A stretch of DNA of 24,703 bases from DIGJ01 sp031553075 (GCA_031553075.1 JAVBLX010000135.1:1-24703); one strand, 5' to 3'; shown: positions 8,529 to 15,995, counted from the first letter of the stretch. Notes: a model not told the origin generated them from the sequence alone. Made by a program: numbers and translations.

Positions 8529-10234
8529 CAGCGGCACACCTCCTTCTCGTAGTCAATGAACTTTTGCACAAATAGGGAAGGCTCTTCTATCCCTGCTTTT
8601 AAAGCCAGGTCATAAAGGGAGGTGGTTTTTAAGTTTGCCTGCTTCGTTATCGCCGGATTGGTGAGAATATCCACAGCTGTGGAATCACCAATTTTCTTTC
8701 CGCCAGCGATAACAAGAGCGTGAGGCGTATATTCCAGCATCAGGTGCATGTCATGGGTAATGAGAATAATCGTAACGCCTTGCTGATTCAACTCCTTCAA
8801 AAACTCCATAATTTCGGTATAATGCTTATAATCCTGACCAGCTGTGGGTTCGTCCAGGATTAGTACCTGTGGTTCTAAAACCAGGACGGAAGCGATAGTA
8901 ACCCGTTTTTTCTGACCATAACTCAAGGCAGAAACCGGCCATTTCTTAAATGGTGCCAAGCCACAGATTTGCATGACTTTGGTAACCCGGTCCTCGATTT
9001 CTGCTTCCTCCATCCCACGTATCCGCAGCCCTAAAGCGATTTCATCGTAAATCATCGGTTTGCAAATCATCTGGTTCGGATTCTGCATTACATATCCGAT
9101 AATACCGGAGCGCTCCTTAATGGTTTTTCCAGTCAAAGTCTCTCCCCGGAAGGAAATGCTTCCTTCGTCTTCCTTTACAAAACCGCAGATTACCTTGGCC
9201 AGAGTACTTTTCCCGGCACCATTGGTTCCGACAATGCTGACCATTTCCCCTTCCTTTATGGTAAAATTAATATCCTCAAGAATCTTTCGTCGCTTGGTAT
9301 ACTGAAAGCTCAAATGTTCGGCTGTGAGAATGACTGGCCTTCCTTCTCTCTTCCCACCTGACTCCTGCTTCCTGCTCCAATTTAAAAGTGGTTCTTTGAT
9401 TTGGTCTATTTTTAAAGTCTCAATGCTTCCCAGGTGCAGCGCTTCGGTCATGGGAATGCCGGCATACTTTAATGCGGTTGCATATAATGGTTCCCGAATC
9501 CCCATTTTTGTCAGGATATCCGATGCAATGAGCTGGTCCGGAGTCATATCTGCAGCAATCCTTCCTTCATTGACCACAATAATCCGATCTACTTGCCGGT
9601 ATAACACATCCTCCAGGCGGTGTTCGATAATTATCACCGTTTTTCTATATTTCTGATATACCTGGTCGATCAGGTCGATGGCCGTCTTCCCGGTAGCCGG
9701 ATCCAGATTGGCAAGTGGTTCATCAAACAAAAGGATATCCACATCGTCCACCATAACTCCCGCAAAGGATACCCGCTGCTTCTGTCCTCCGGAAAGCTCG
9801 AAAGGAGAAGAGGTCAAGAGCTTTTCCATATCCACCATTTCCGCTACCCGTTTTACGGTCGCTTTCATCTCCTCCTGACCAACGCAGTCATTTTCCAGTG
9901 CAAACGCAATGTCCTCACCTACGGTAAGTCCGATAAATTGCCCATCAGAATCCTGCAGTACTGTGCCAACCTTTTTGGAAAGTTCAAAAATATTGCAATC
10001 CCTGGTCTCCTTTCCAGCAAGCTTCAGACTTCCTGTGATTTCTCCTTTAAAGGAAAAAGGAATTAGCCCATTCAGGCAATGCCCCAAGGTACTTTTTCCG
10101 CTTCCGCTGGGACCTACGATAAGGATTTTCTCTCCTTGAAAAATGGTCAGGTTAATGTCATGGAGCGTTGGTTCTGCCTGGCTGAAATATTGAAATCCGA
10201 ACTGTTCAAATTGTATGATTGGTCTTTTGTCCAT
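8528..10234 (-). CDS. ECF transporter ATPase with two fused ABC domains
   Basis: This 568-residue protein joins both ECF ATPases in one chain. Domain 1 has Walker A GPSGSGKST (41-49), signature LSGGQKQRVSFAG and Walker B DILLFDEP. Domain 2 has GTNGAGKST at about 337, the variant signature LSYGQKKRVTIAS and LILDEPTAGQD. A linker of about 60 residues lies between them. Fused ATPases of this kind (YkoD-like) accompany several group I ECF systems. ATG 10234 is preferred to the ATG at 10282 because GGGAGC precedes it by 6-7 bases and the protein then begins at the usual point before the first strand. It hydrolyses ATP on the inner membrane face to drive uptake. It is the first gene of the run ecfA-ecfT-SAM hydrolase-S component-araC. 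Confidence 0.9.
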   Translation of the reverse strand: MDKRPIIQFEQFGFQYFSQAEPTLHDINLTIFQGEKILIVGPSGSGKSTLGHCLNGLIPFSFKGEITGSLKLAGKETRDCNIFELSKKVGTVLQDSDGQFIGLTVGEDIAFALENDCVGQEEMKATVKRVAEMVDMEKLLTSSPFELSGGQKQRVSFAGVMVDDVDILLFDEPLANLDPATGKTAIDLIDQVYQKYRKTVIIIEHRLEDVLYRQVDRIIVVNEGRIAADMTPDQLIASDILTKMGIREPLYATALKYAGIPMTEALHLGSIETLKIDQIKEPLLNWSRKQESGGKREGRPVILTAEHLSFQYTKRRKILEDINFTIKEGEMVSIVGTNGAGKSTLAKVICGFVKEDEGSISFRGETLTGKTIKERSGIIGYVMQNPNQMICKPMIYDEIALGLRIRGMEEAEIEDRVTKVMQICGLAPFKKWPVSALSYGQKKRVTIASVLVLEPQVLILDEPTAGQDYKHYTEIMEFLKELNQQGVTIILITHDMHLMLEYTPHALVIAGGKKIGDSTAVDILTNPAITKQANLKTTSLYDLALKAGIEEPSLFVQKFIDYEKEVCR

Positions 10235-10263
10235 ATTAAGCTCCCATCTAGTAGTAATCATGC

Positions 10264-10340
10264 GCAGAATTTTATCAAACATTGTACTGGTTCACCAGTT
10301 ACATTGCACTCATTATATACCAGTACCTTTTGGCAATAAA
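10264..10340 (-). promoter_or_regulatory. Leader of the ECF operon with competing hairpins and a possible -10
   Basis: On the minus strand GTACTGGT (10319-10326) can pair with ACCAGTAC (10284-10291). Alternatively the latter pairs locally with ACTGG just before it. TATAAT at 10313-10318 is a good -10, but only a weak -35 is found 17 bases upstream. It resembles no riboswitch I recognise; in particular the SAM-I core is absent. Confidence 0.35.
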
Positions 10341-10374
10341 CAGGTTGATAACCCGTCCATTGAATAACTTAAGT

Positions 10375-10585
10375 ATAGCACAAATTGAGCTTTTATACTA
10401 TATGTTAGCATCCTGGACTGCATAGCGGTTACCATCAATCAAGGAATTTTTTCACGTGCATATAATATTGTTACCGGTACTTCATGGAGCATTACCATGA
10501 TGTTACTGTCACATGCAAGCCTGTGACAGTAACATCACCCGCCCATTTAAAGTCGCCTGCGGCGAGGGGCGGGCTCAATGGCTAT
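10375..10585. repeat. Multi-hairpin palindromic intergenic element
   Basis: Outer arms ATAGC..ATTGAGC (10375-10390) and GCTCAATGGCTAT (10573-10585) enclose a 15-bp perfect hairpin (10499-10513 with 10522-10536) and a two-level GC-rich hairpin: CCCGCCC 10538-10544 with GGGCGGG 10567-10573, and inside it TCGCC 10553-10557 with GGCGA 10561-10565. The plus strand then runs into a T6 tract, so it could also stop plus-strand transcription. No open reading frame of note is present. It looks like an inserted repeat or structured RNA; the boundaries are approximate. Confidence 0.6.
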
Positions 10586-10598
10586 TTTTTGATACAAT

Positions 10599-10627
10599 TT
10601 GACATTGCAAATATCCTATGCTAGAAT
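10599..10627 (+). promoter_or_regulatory. Promoter of the mntP riboswitch transcript
   Basis: Consensus TTGACA (10599-10604) and TAGAAT (10622-10627) are separated by 17 bases. Transcription would start near 10634, just before the riboswitch aptamer. Confidence 0.8.
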
Positions 10628-10644
10628 GTATCAGTCAAGTACCT

Positions 10645-10791
10645 GTGAGGGAGTAGTTTGCAATTTCAAGACATTCCAAGTGAAGTTGTGATAATATCAA
10701 CATAATGATGAAAATCTGGTATTATCTTAAAAAATGAGACTCATGGACAGCAAGCACAATTAATCGTGTTTTGTTGTTCATGAGTTTTTTT
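10645..10791 (+). ncRNA. yybP-ykoY manganese riboswitch with intrinsic terminator
   Basis: The aptamer starts with the family hallmark GGGAGTAG (10649-10656) after GTGAG (10645-10649) and closes with AATGAGACTCAT. P1 forms between GTGAG and CTCAT (10740-10744). One arm pairs CAATTTC (10661-10667) with GAAGTTG; a second pairs ATAATATCA (10691-10699) with TGGTATTAT. The terminator uses ACTCATGGACAGCAA (10739-10753) with TTGTTGTTCATGAGT (10771-10785), 15 pairs including two wobbles, followed by seven Ts. CTCAT belongs both to P1 and to the terminator, so ligand-stabilised P1 would block termination: an ON switch for manganese. The Mn2+ exporter MntP downstream is the expected target. The motif match is from memory of the family and was not run against a covariance model. 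Confidence 0.82.
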
Positions 10792-10951
10792 ATGTAAGAT
10801 TTTTTTTATGTAAGATTTTTTTATGTAAGAATTTTTATGTAAGAATTTTTATGTATGAGTTTTTATGTAAGAATTTTTTATATAAGAGTTTTTTATGTAT
10901 GAGTTTTTTCTATTTATGATTTTTTTATGTGAGAGTTTTTATGTAAATTTT
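10782..10951 (+). repeat. About 12 tandem copies of a 14-16 bp T-rich unit
   Basis: The unit is approximately GATTTTTTTATGTAA, with variants GAATTTTTATGTAA and GAGTTTTTTATGTAT. The first copy is the U-tract of the riboswitch terminator itself. The array fills most of the space to mntP and encodes nothing plausible. Confidence 0.85.
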
Positions 10952-11143
10952 TTTGTAAAAGTTCTCATGAGAGAGCGGAATGTCTGTTGAGCGAGCAGAA
11001 TGTCTGTATTTTGAAATTCAAACCAACTTCTTCAAAAAAAATTCAATAAACACAGGATAAACCTAATTATTATGCCGTACATCCGTCACGCCTTCTTGAG
11101 TGATTATTTGTACGCGCGCAGTATGCGCAGATGGGAGCTAAAT

Positions 11144-11707
11144 ATGGGAATATTACAACTAATGTTAATTGCAGTAGGGCTATCCATGGATGCCTTTGCT
11201 GTGTCAGTCTGTAAGGGACTGAAAATGCAAAAAATCGACTACCGTTACACCATTATCATCGCTGGTTTTTTTGGTGCATTCCAGGCAATCATGCCTTTAA
11301 TCGGTTGGTTCCTGGGCATTCAATTCGAAAGCTATATTACCAGTTTTGATCACTGGATTGCGTTTGTTTTATTGGCCTTCATCGGTGGTAAAATGATTAA
11401 AGAATCTTTTGACAAGGATGAAGATAGCAGCGAAATCCGCTATGACCTAAAAGAACTATTCATCCTGGCAATTGCTACCAGTATTGATGCCCTGGCCGTA
11501 GGTATTACTTTTGCTTTCTTAAATACGGACATCTGGCTTCCAATTCTTTTAATCGGAATCACCACCTTCCTGCTTTCCACGGTGGGCGTTGGAGTAGGAA
11601 ACCGCTTTGGTGCCAAATACAAATCAAAAGCCGAGCTTGCTGGAGGAATTATTCTGGTTCTGATTGGTATCAAAATATTATTGGAACATCTTGAAATATT
11701 GTTTTAA
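11144..11707 (+). CDS. mntP: Manganese exporter MntP
   Basis: This 187-residue inner-membrane Mn2+ efflux pump has six hydrophobic segments in two repeats. Each repeat holds the family motif: GLSMDAFAVSVCKGL (D16) and ATSIDALAVG (D115), the aspartates needed for export in the E. coli protein. A charged loop (KESFDKDEDSSEIR, 86-99) separates the halves. ATG 11144 is chosen because the product then starts at the usual MGILQLMLIAVGLS and GGGAGC lies 6-7 bases upstream; the in-frame ATG at 11072 would add 24 residues not seen in the family. It is expressed behind the manganese riboswitch and ended by the terminator at 11736. The 350-base leader between riboswitch terminator and start codon is unusually long. 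Confidence 0.93.
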   Translation: MGILQLMLIAVGLSMDAFAVSVCKGLKMQKIDYRYTIIIAGFFGAFQAIMPLIGWFLGIQFESYITSFDHWIAFVLLAFIGGKMIKESFDKDEDSSEIRYDLKELFILAIATSIDALAVGITFAFLNTDIWLPILLIGITTFLLSTVGVGVGNRFGAKYKSKAELAGGIILVLIGIKILLEHLEILF

Positions 11708-11735
11708 TTGCTAATTTTGTGCATAGCGGATAACA

Positions 11736-11773
11736 AAACAGCCTCCTTGTTTGAAATCACAAGGAGGCTGTTT
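11736..11773. terminator. Bidirectional terminator between mntP and the Rpn pseudogene
   Basis: A perfect 15-bp stem (11736-11750 with 11759-11773) has an 8-base loop. On the minus strand it continues as TGTTATCC, and on the plus strand as AAGTACTTTTT. It sits 28 bases from each convergent stop codon. Confidence 0.8.
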
Positions 11774-11801
11774 AAGTACTTTTTAATAAAAATAGGAAAT
11801 C

Positions 11802-12637
11802 TTAGCTGATTCCATATTCCTTCATCAATCTCTTTCGTAGTTCTTCGTCATTAGCACACAAAATAATCTCTTCCGTGCGATTGTCCATGGTTAATCGCTT
11901 GATTAATTCCGCAAATTTTGCTTCGCCATGAGATTCGCCAATCTCCAGAATGTTCAATTTAACCGCCTCCCATTCTTCCGACTCTTTCACCTCTTGAACG
12001 ATTTCATCTAATTCTAAAATTCGCTTATCTTTTGAGGTGACATTAGGATTATCAATCCTGGTTTCTTTCATGTATTGCAACAAACTGATTAGTTCAGGAG
12101 GTCCATTCTTACTAGACATATTCAAAAAAATCTTTTTCGTCCCATCCTCCAAACAAAGTTCCGGCACTTCTTCACATTGTTCCACAAAGGTATATTTTGC
12201 TCTATCCCTGCCAAAAATATCTTCCTGCGTAATAAAAATAATGATGGTGGAGGGTAGCTGCCGATAACGAGTTTCCCTACCTGATTTTAGTATGGGTGTA
12301 TCCAGCACTCCTTGATAAAACCGCGCTCTTCGAGGCATATTATCATGTTTCGAATCATTTTGCATCTCCATCGCATACTGACAGTTTGCTGTATCCATTG
12401 CCCATGCATCCAAACGAATTGCCCGCCTGCCGGTTTTGTTAAGAACCACCTGCTCAACCTTTACTTCCTTAAGCTCAAGCTCAGATTCATCCAAAATAAT
12501 ACTTAAGGCACACTGATAGGCTCTCTGTTCTTCATAACTGCTAAAAACAACGCAAAATCACTTAAGTTGAAGGAATAATCCTCCAGTAATACTTGACTCA
12601 CATAAGTTTCTTGTTCCATTTTTTGTTCATTTTTCAT
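11802..12637 (-). pseudogene. Rpn-family PD-(D/E)XK nuclease, frameshifted
   Basis: The 230-residue downstream frame (from 12494) holds the Rpn/PDDEXK_2 core: IRLDAWAMD and YAMEMQND give the acidic and ExQ parts of the nuclease site, followed by RRARFYQGVLDTPILKSG, FITQEDIFGRD and a charged helical C-terminus. The true start appears to be ATG 12637 (AAAGGA upstream), giving MKNEQKMEQETYVSQVLLEDY and so on, which runs to ..AVMKNRE and then shifts frame. Restoring one G within GAG(G)CC near 12520 joins NRE to AYQCALSIILDESE, exactly the expected continuation. No slippery site is visible, so a disabling mutation (or sequencing error) is likelier than programmed frameshifting. Rpn proteins are DNA endonucleases linked to recombination and phage defence. 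The catalytic residues lie downstream of the break, so a shortened product could still be made. Confidence 0.8.
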
Positions 12638-12788
12638 GCATTTTTCCTTTCTGTACGTAGCAGAAAGAAACACAAGCATAACTTCTGTTTTCTCCTGCCA
12701 TATTTTTATTTAGCAAGGAGTTCTACAGATACTGTTTTGAATGCTATATGCAAAATGCATCAAGCAATTAGAAAAAATAGATATTTCA

Positions 12789-12817
12789 TAAACATAGAAG
12801 TCATTGCGTAATATAAT
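12789..12817 (+). promoter_or_regulatory. Candidate promoter reading into the giant palindromic element
   Basis: TAAACA (12789-12794, four of six matches to TTGACA), 17 bases, then perfect TATAAT (12812-12817). The predicted start at about 12824 lies 27 bases before the element. The -35 is weak and the region AT-rich, so chance is possible. Nothing else is seen between 12638 and 12850. Confidence 0.4.
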
Positions 12818-12850
12818 TTTAACACAGCCTTATTTAAATAACAAGAGCAG

Positions 12851-13681
12851 ACTTTGTGTTTGGTGGCCGAGAGGACGCTCCTGTGGGTAGACTTCGATCG
12901 CCTGAACCAGCGTCTTTCCCATCCCTTCGAGTGCCCACGCTCCACCCACTCCATTGAGCCTCTAAGCGGGGAATTCTCTCGCCTTGGCGGCTCCAGAATA
13001 CCCCAGAGTCTCAATTCCGTTTCGCTAAGGCACTGGGAGGGATTGGAAAGACGCTGGTTCAGGCTATTTTTAGTTTATTAGGTGAGGAGCTGGTTTTCGA
13101 AAGGATATAGAAAAAACACAAATGTTATGTGGGGGAGGTATGTAGTGGAACCCGGTAGTGTGCTGGACTTTAAATGATCTTAAGGGAAAGCGCTAAAGGT
13201 TCAGTACCTGCCGGGTTCCACCACATATACCTTCCCCCAACATTTGTGTTTTATTTTATATCTATTAGAAAACCAGCTCCGTCCCAATCAACTTTAAATA
13301 GCCGAAAGAGCGGGTGGATCAGTGCCTCCCAGGAACGGCTTCCTTGGAAAACGGCTCGCATGCGAAAGATTTCTGGCATTCGTAGGAGTGCCGAAAGAAC
13401 TTAGGGTTTGAAAATTTGCGTTACCCCCACAAAAAGCTGTTGTTTGAGCATCACAGCGTACCTGTTTCGATACACTTAAGTGCGAGTTACAGTTTTTGTG
13501 GGGGTGCCCTTAGCAAATTTTCAAACCCTTAGTTCTTTCGGTGCTTCTACGCTAGCCAGAAATCTTTCGCATGCGAGCCGTTTTCCAAGGAAGCCGTTCC
13601 TGGGAGGCACTGATCCACCCGCTCTTTCGGCGTTCGCAACCTACCTTTCAGGAGCGTCCTCTTGGCCACTATACACAAAGT
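12851..13681. repeat. 831-bp four-branched giant inverted-repeat element
   Basis: The outer arms 12851-12883 and 13649-13681 match at 30 of 33 positions and continue weakly inward. Inside lie three adjacent hairpins with no linkers: A 12900-13064 (terminal arms 33/36 matched), B 13063-13303 (arms of about 90 bases with small indels) and C 13301-13631 (arms about 140 bases, the first 77 perfect). Neighbouring hairpins share their end bases GGC and GCC. The whole forms a closed four-way junction in which almost every base is paired. No open reading frame here looks real. It sits between the broken Rpn gene and the chemotaxis receptor, 9 bases from the receptor's stop. It may be a mobile palindromic element, a composite of nested elements, or the gene of a large structured RNA. 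I do not recognise it. Confidence 0.85.
13301..13631. repeat. Hairpin C of the giant element: 77-bp perfect inverted repeat
   Basis: Positions 13301-13377 and 13555-13631 are perfect inverted copies. Pairing continues with scattered differences to about 13440/13489 around a 48-base loop. Such long perfect DNA palindromic arms are normally unstable, so this is recent or maintained. Confidence 0.9.
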
Positions 13682-13690
13682 TAATTCTCA

Positions 13691-15736
13691 CTACAACCTA
13701 AATTTAGAAATACTATTCTGCAATGATTTTGCCAACTCCGACAAAGTATTACTATGCCCAGAAAGAATTTCAATCGAGTCCGTCTGTTCCACCACAGATG
13801 CCGTTACCTCTTCCGTAGCTGCAGCATTCTCTTCCGCAACCGCAGAAAGATTTTGCATAATACTGACGATTTCATTCTTTTGTTGATTCATCTGCTTTCC
13901 TGATTCGGTTAATTCTTCCACTGCATTCTTCATGCCATCCACTGCTTCAGAGATTCCCATAAACTTCACATTTGTATTCTCCACGCTCTCTGCCTGTGAA
14001 ACAACGGATTCGGTTAACTCTTTGGTAGTCTCCACCGCTTTCATGGAGCGGGCACTTAAGTCTGCAATTACACCATTGATTTCTGCCACAGAAGCATTGG
14101 ATTCATCTGCCAGCTTCCGTATTTCTTCTGAAACAACGGAAAAACCTCTTCCCGCCTCGCCTGCACGGGCTGCTTCAATTGCTGCATTCAGCGCCAGAAG
14201 ATTGGTCTGAGAAGCGATGTCCTGAATAACCTGGCTGGCTGCCTTGATTTTTCCTACACTCTCATTGGTATTAATAATGATTCCCTGTACTTCCCGAATA
14301 GAAATGCTGTTATCTTCGGTTTTACGCGTCAAATCTTTTAATACTTCAAGACCTTCATTTTTCAAACTATTTATTTTAGAAACAGATTGTGTTACATTTG
14401 ATATTGCATTTTGATCCTGTTCAATCAATTCACCTAACCGATTTACATCCGTAACTCCCAGTTCGGTGTCTTTTGCCTGTCCGGATGCACCGATTGAAAT
14501 CTGATCTACGGTCAAAGCAATTTGATTTGCCATTCCAGAAGATAAACTGGTGTTTTTAGCAAGCTCTTCCGATGCATTTTGCACCTGAGCTGCAGAGTCA
14601 GCTACTTCTTTCATGGTAACACGAATCGCAGACTGCATCGCTTCAATGGCAGTTGCCACCTCTCCAAATTCGTCCTTTTTACGCAAAAGCTTTTTAGGAA
14701 CATCCTTGGAAAAATCTCCAGTAGCAATTAAATTCAAGTGATTCTTTGTGGCATTGATGGTCGCTACGGTTCTTCCAATCAAAAACATCAGAATTGCTCC
14801 AATCAGAACAAAGGAAACACCCGCAACCGTGCTCATGCTTTTGATGCCTTCCTCAATAGCAATATTGGTTGCATTCATGGACACTCCTACATTCAGTGCA
14901 CCTATAATTTCGCTTTTTTTGTTGTATACTGGCATCAATATATCATTTACCGGAATCTGATCATCTCCATATAAATACTCGGAAGAATACTCTTTTTCTT
15001 CTTTTACGGCTGCTATACTTCCAGGATCTTCACTCAGGTCAATTCCAATCCTTTCCTTATCGCTGTGGGCTGTGGCAGTCATATCTTTGCCTATAAAAAC
15101 AGCGTAAACAATATTTTCATTGGAAGCTAAATCTTCCACCAAACCCTGAGTACTGAATTTATCTTGTGTTTGCTTCACTTTATCAGCATCGATGCTTACC
15201 TGTACAAATTCTCCGGTTCTGGCACGCATATAGGCTGATTTTATATACTGTCCTGGAGCTGTGGTGTTTTCACGAATTTCCCGGTCAATGGCCTGGTCCA
15301 ATCCACTGATGAAAAAGTTGTTTACTGCATGACCTGCCTCTGGTACCCAACCTATATCACCTGGCAAATCAGCATAAATAATTTCCGCTTTGGCATTGTA
15401 CCAATAAATACCATATAAACCCAATTCTTCCTTTAACTCAATGATTAACTCATTACTCATATTCTCTCTTTGGGAAAGAATTACCTTTGCAGATGCAATC
15501 AGAGTATTATCCATCAGTTCGGAAACCGTACTCAAGGCATAGCTATTGTCTTCCATACGCTCCACGGCCATTGCCACCAGATTGTGTCCGCTGATACGGC
15601 TTTGCTCCAGCATATTTTTTTGGGTTTCCTGAATAGAAATAAGGGCAATTGCAGCAACTGCTATCAAAATTATCAGCAGGGGTAAAACGATAAGATTCAT
15701 TTTAAGTGAAAATATAAAGTTTCTTCTTTTTTTCAT
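13691..15736 (-). CDS. Methyl-accepting chemotaxis protein
   Basis: This 681-residue membrane receptor signals to CheA/CheW. It has a short basic start, TM1 at about residues 10-32 and a large extracellular Cache-like sensor (about 35-300, with IYWYNAKAEIIYADLPGDIG). The sensor includes a second PAS-like stretch, YAVFIGKDMTATAHSDKERIG. TM2 is at about 305-328, followed by HAMP (about 329-385, IATGDFSKDVPKKLLRKKDEFGE). The long coiled-coil signalling domain has the conserved tip QTNLLALNAAIEAARAGEAG, unmistakable for the family. The C-terminus ends ..SISKFRL without a CheR tether. ATG 15736 follows AGGAGA, and a strong promoter lies at 15791-15819. No separate terminator follows; the giant palindrome begins 9 bases after the stop. 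The ligand cannot be read from sequence. Confidence 0.95.
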   Translation of the reverse strand: MKKRRNFIFSLKMNLIVLPLLIILIAVAAIALISIQETQKNMLEQSRISGHNLVAMAVERMEDNSYALSTVSELMDNTLIASAKVILSQRENMSNELIIELKEELGLYGIYWYNAKAEIIYADLPGDIGWVPEAGHAVNNFFISGLDQAIDREIRENTTAPGQYIKSAYMRARTGEFVQVSIDADKVKQTQDKFSTQGLVEDLASNENIVYAVFIGKDMTATAHSDKERIGIDLSEDPGSIAAVKEEKEYSSEYLYGDDQIPVNDILMPVYNKKSEIIGALNVGVSMNATNIAIEEGIKSMSTVAGVSFVLIGAILMFLIGRTVATINATKNHLNLIATGDFSKDVPKKLLRKKDEFGEVATAIEAMQSAIRVTMKEVADSAAQVQNASEELAKNTSLSSGMANQIALTVDQISIGASGQAKDTELGVTDVNRLGELIEQDQNAISNVTQSVSKINSLKNEGLEVLKDLTRKTEDNSISIREVQGIIINTNESVGKIKAASQVIQDIASQTNLLALNAAIEAARAGEAGRGFSVVSEEIRKLADESNASVAEINGVIADLSARSMKAVETTKELTESVVSQAESVENTNVKFMGISEAVDGMKNAVEELTESGKQMNQQKNEIVSIMQNLSAVAEENAAATEEVTASVVEQTDSIEILSGHSNTLSELAKSLQNSISKFRL

Positions 15737-15790
15737 TTTGTGTATCTCCTAGTTGTCTTTCTCATTTTCGCACATTTTTCGTTTAGTTAT

Positions 15791-15819
15791 ATTATAAATC
15801 GCAATCATCGTAATGTCAA
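15791..15819 (-). promoter_or_regulatory. Sigma-A promoter of the chemotaxis receptor gene
   Basis: On the minus strand TTGACA (15814-15819), 17 bases, TATAAT (15791-15796): both boxes match consensus perfectly. The start would fall about 50 bases before the ATG. So this receptor does not need the motility sigma factor. Confidence 0.88.
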
Positions 15820-15912
15820 TGTTGTTTTCGTGTTTTTAATCTCCCTTTTCAGCCATTTCTTCTGTAATTTTTTCACGAGATTTCTCGTTTTTTATACTTT
15901 TTAAAAAACAAT

Positions 15913-15950
15913 AAAAAACAGAACAAAAGCCTCTAAAAGTTTTTGTTCTG
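15913..15950 (-). terminator. Terminator serving the gene at 16156-16953
   Basis: CAGAACAAAA (15919-15928) pairs with TTTTGTTCTG (15941-15950); on the minus strand six Ts follow (15913-15918). It lies about 200 bases past the stop of the upstream gene, with the 15996-16159 palindromic element in between. Confidence 0.75.
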
Positions 15951-15995
15951 CCTAATTTTGCTCAATATCCTACAGTAACACACGTTTTTGCCAAA

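Noticed and set aside
9620..10066. 148-residue plus-strand frame inside the ABC ATPase gene
   Set aside because: Antisense to conserved Walker and signature motifs; composition is typical of a shadow frame.
10235..10420. SAM riboswitch upstream of the ECF/SAM hydrolase operon
   Set aside because: Looked for because of the SAM hydrolase; the conserved SAM-I core and its pseudoknot sequences were not found.
12854..13081. Small frames inside the giant palindrome (12854-13081, 13174-13404, 13480-13701, 12760-13014)
   Set aside because: They span stem and loop sequence, lack ribosome binding sites, and their products reflect the inverted repeats rather than a protein family.
12851..13681. Group II intron as an explanation of the giant element
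   Set aside because: No domain V-like short hairpin with its conserved loop, no intron-encoded reverse transcriptase, and stems far longer and more perfect than in introns.
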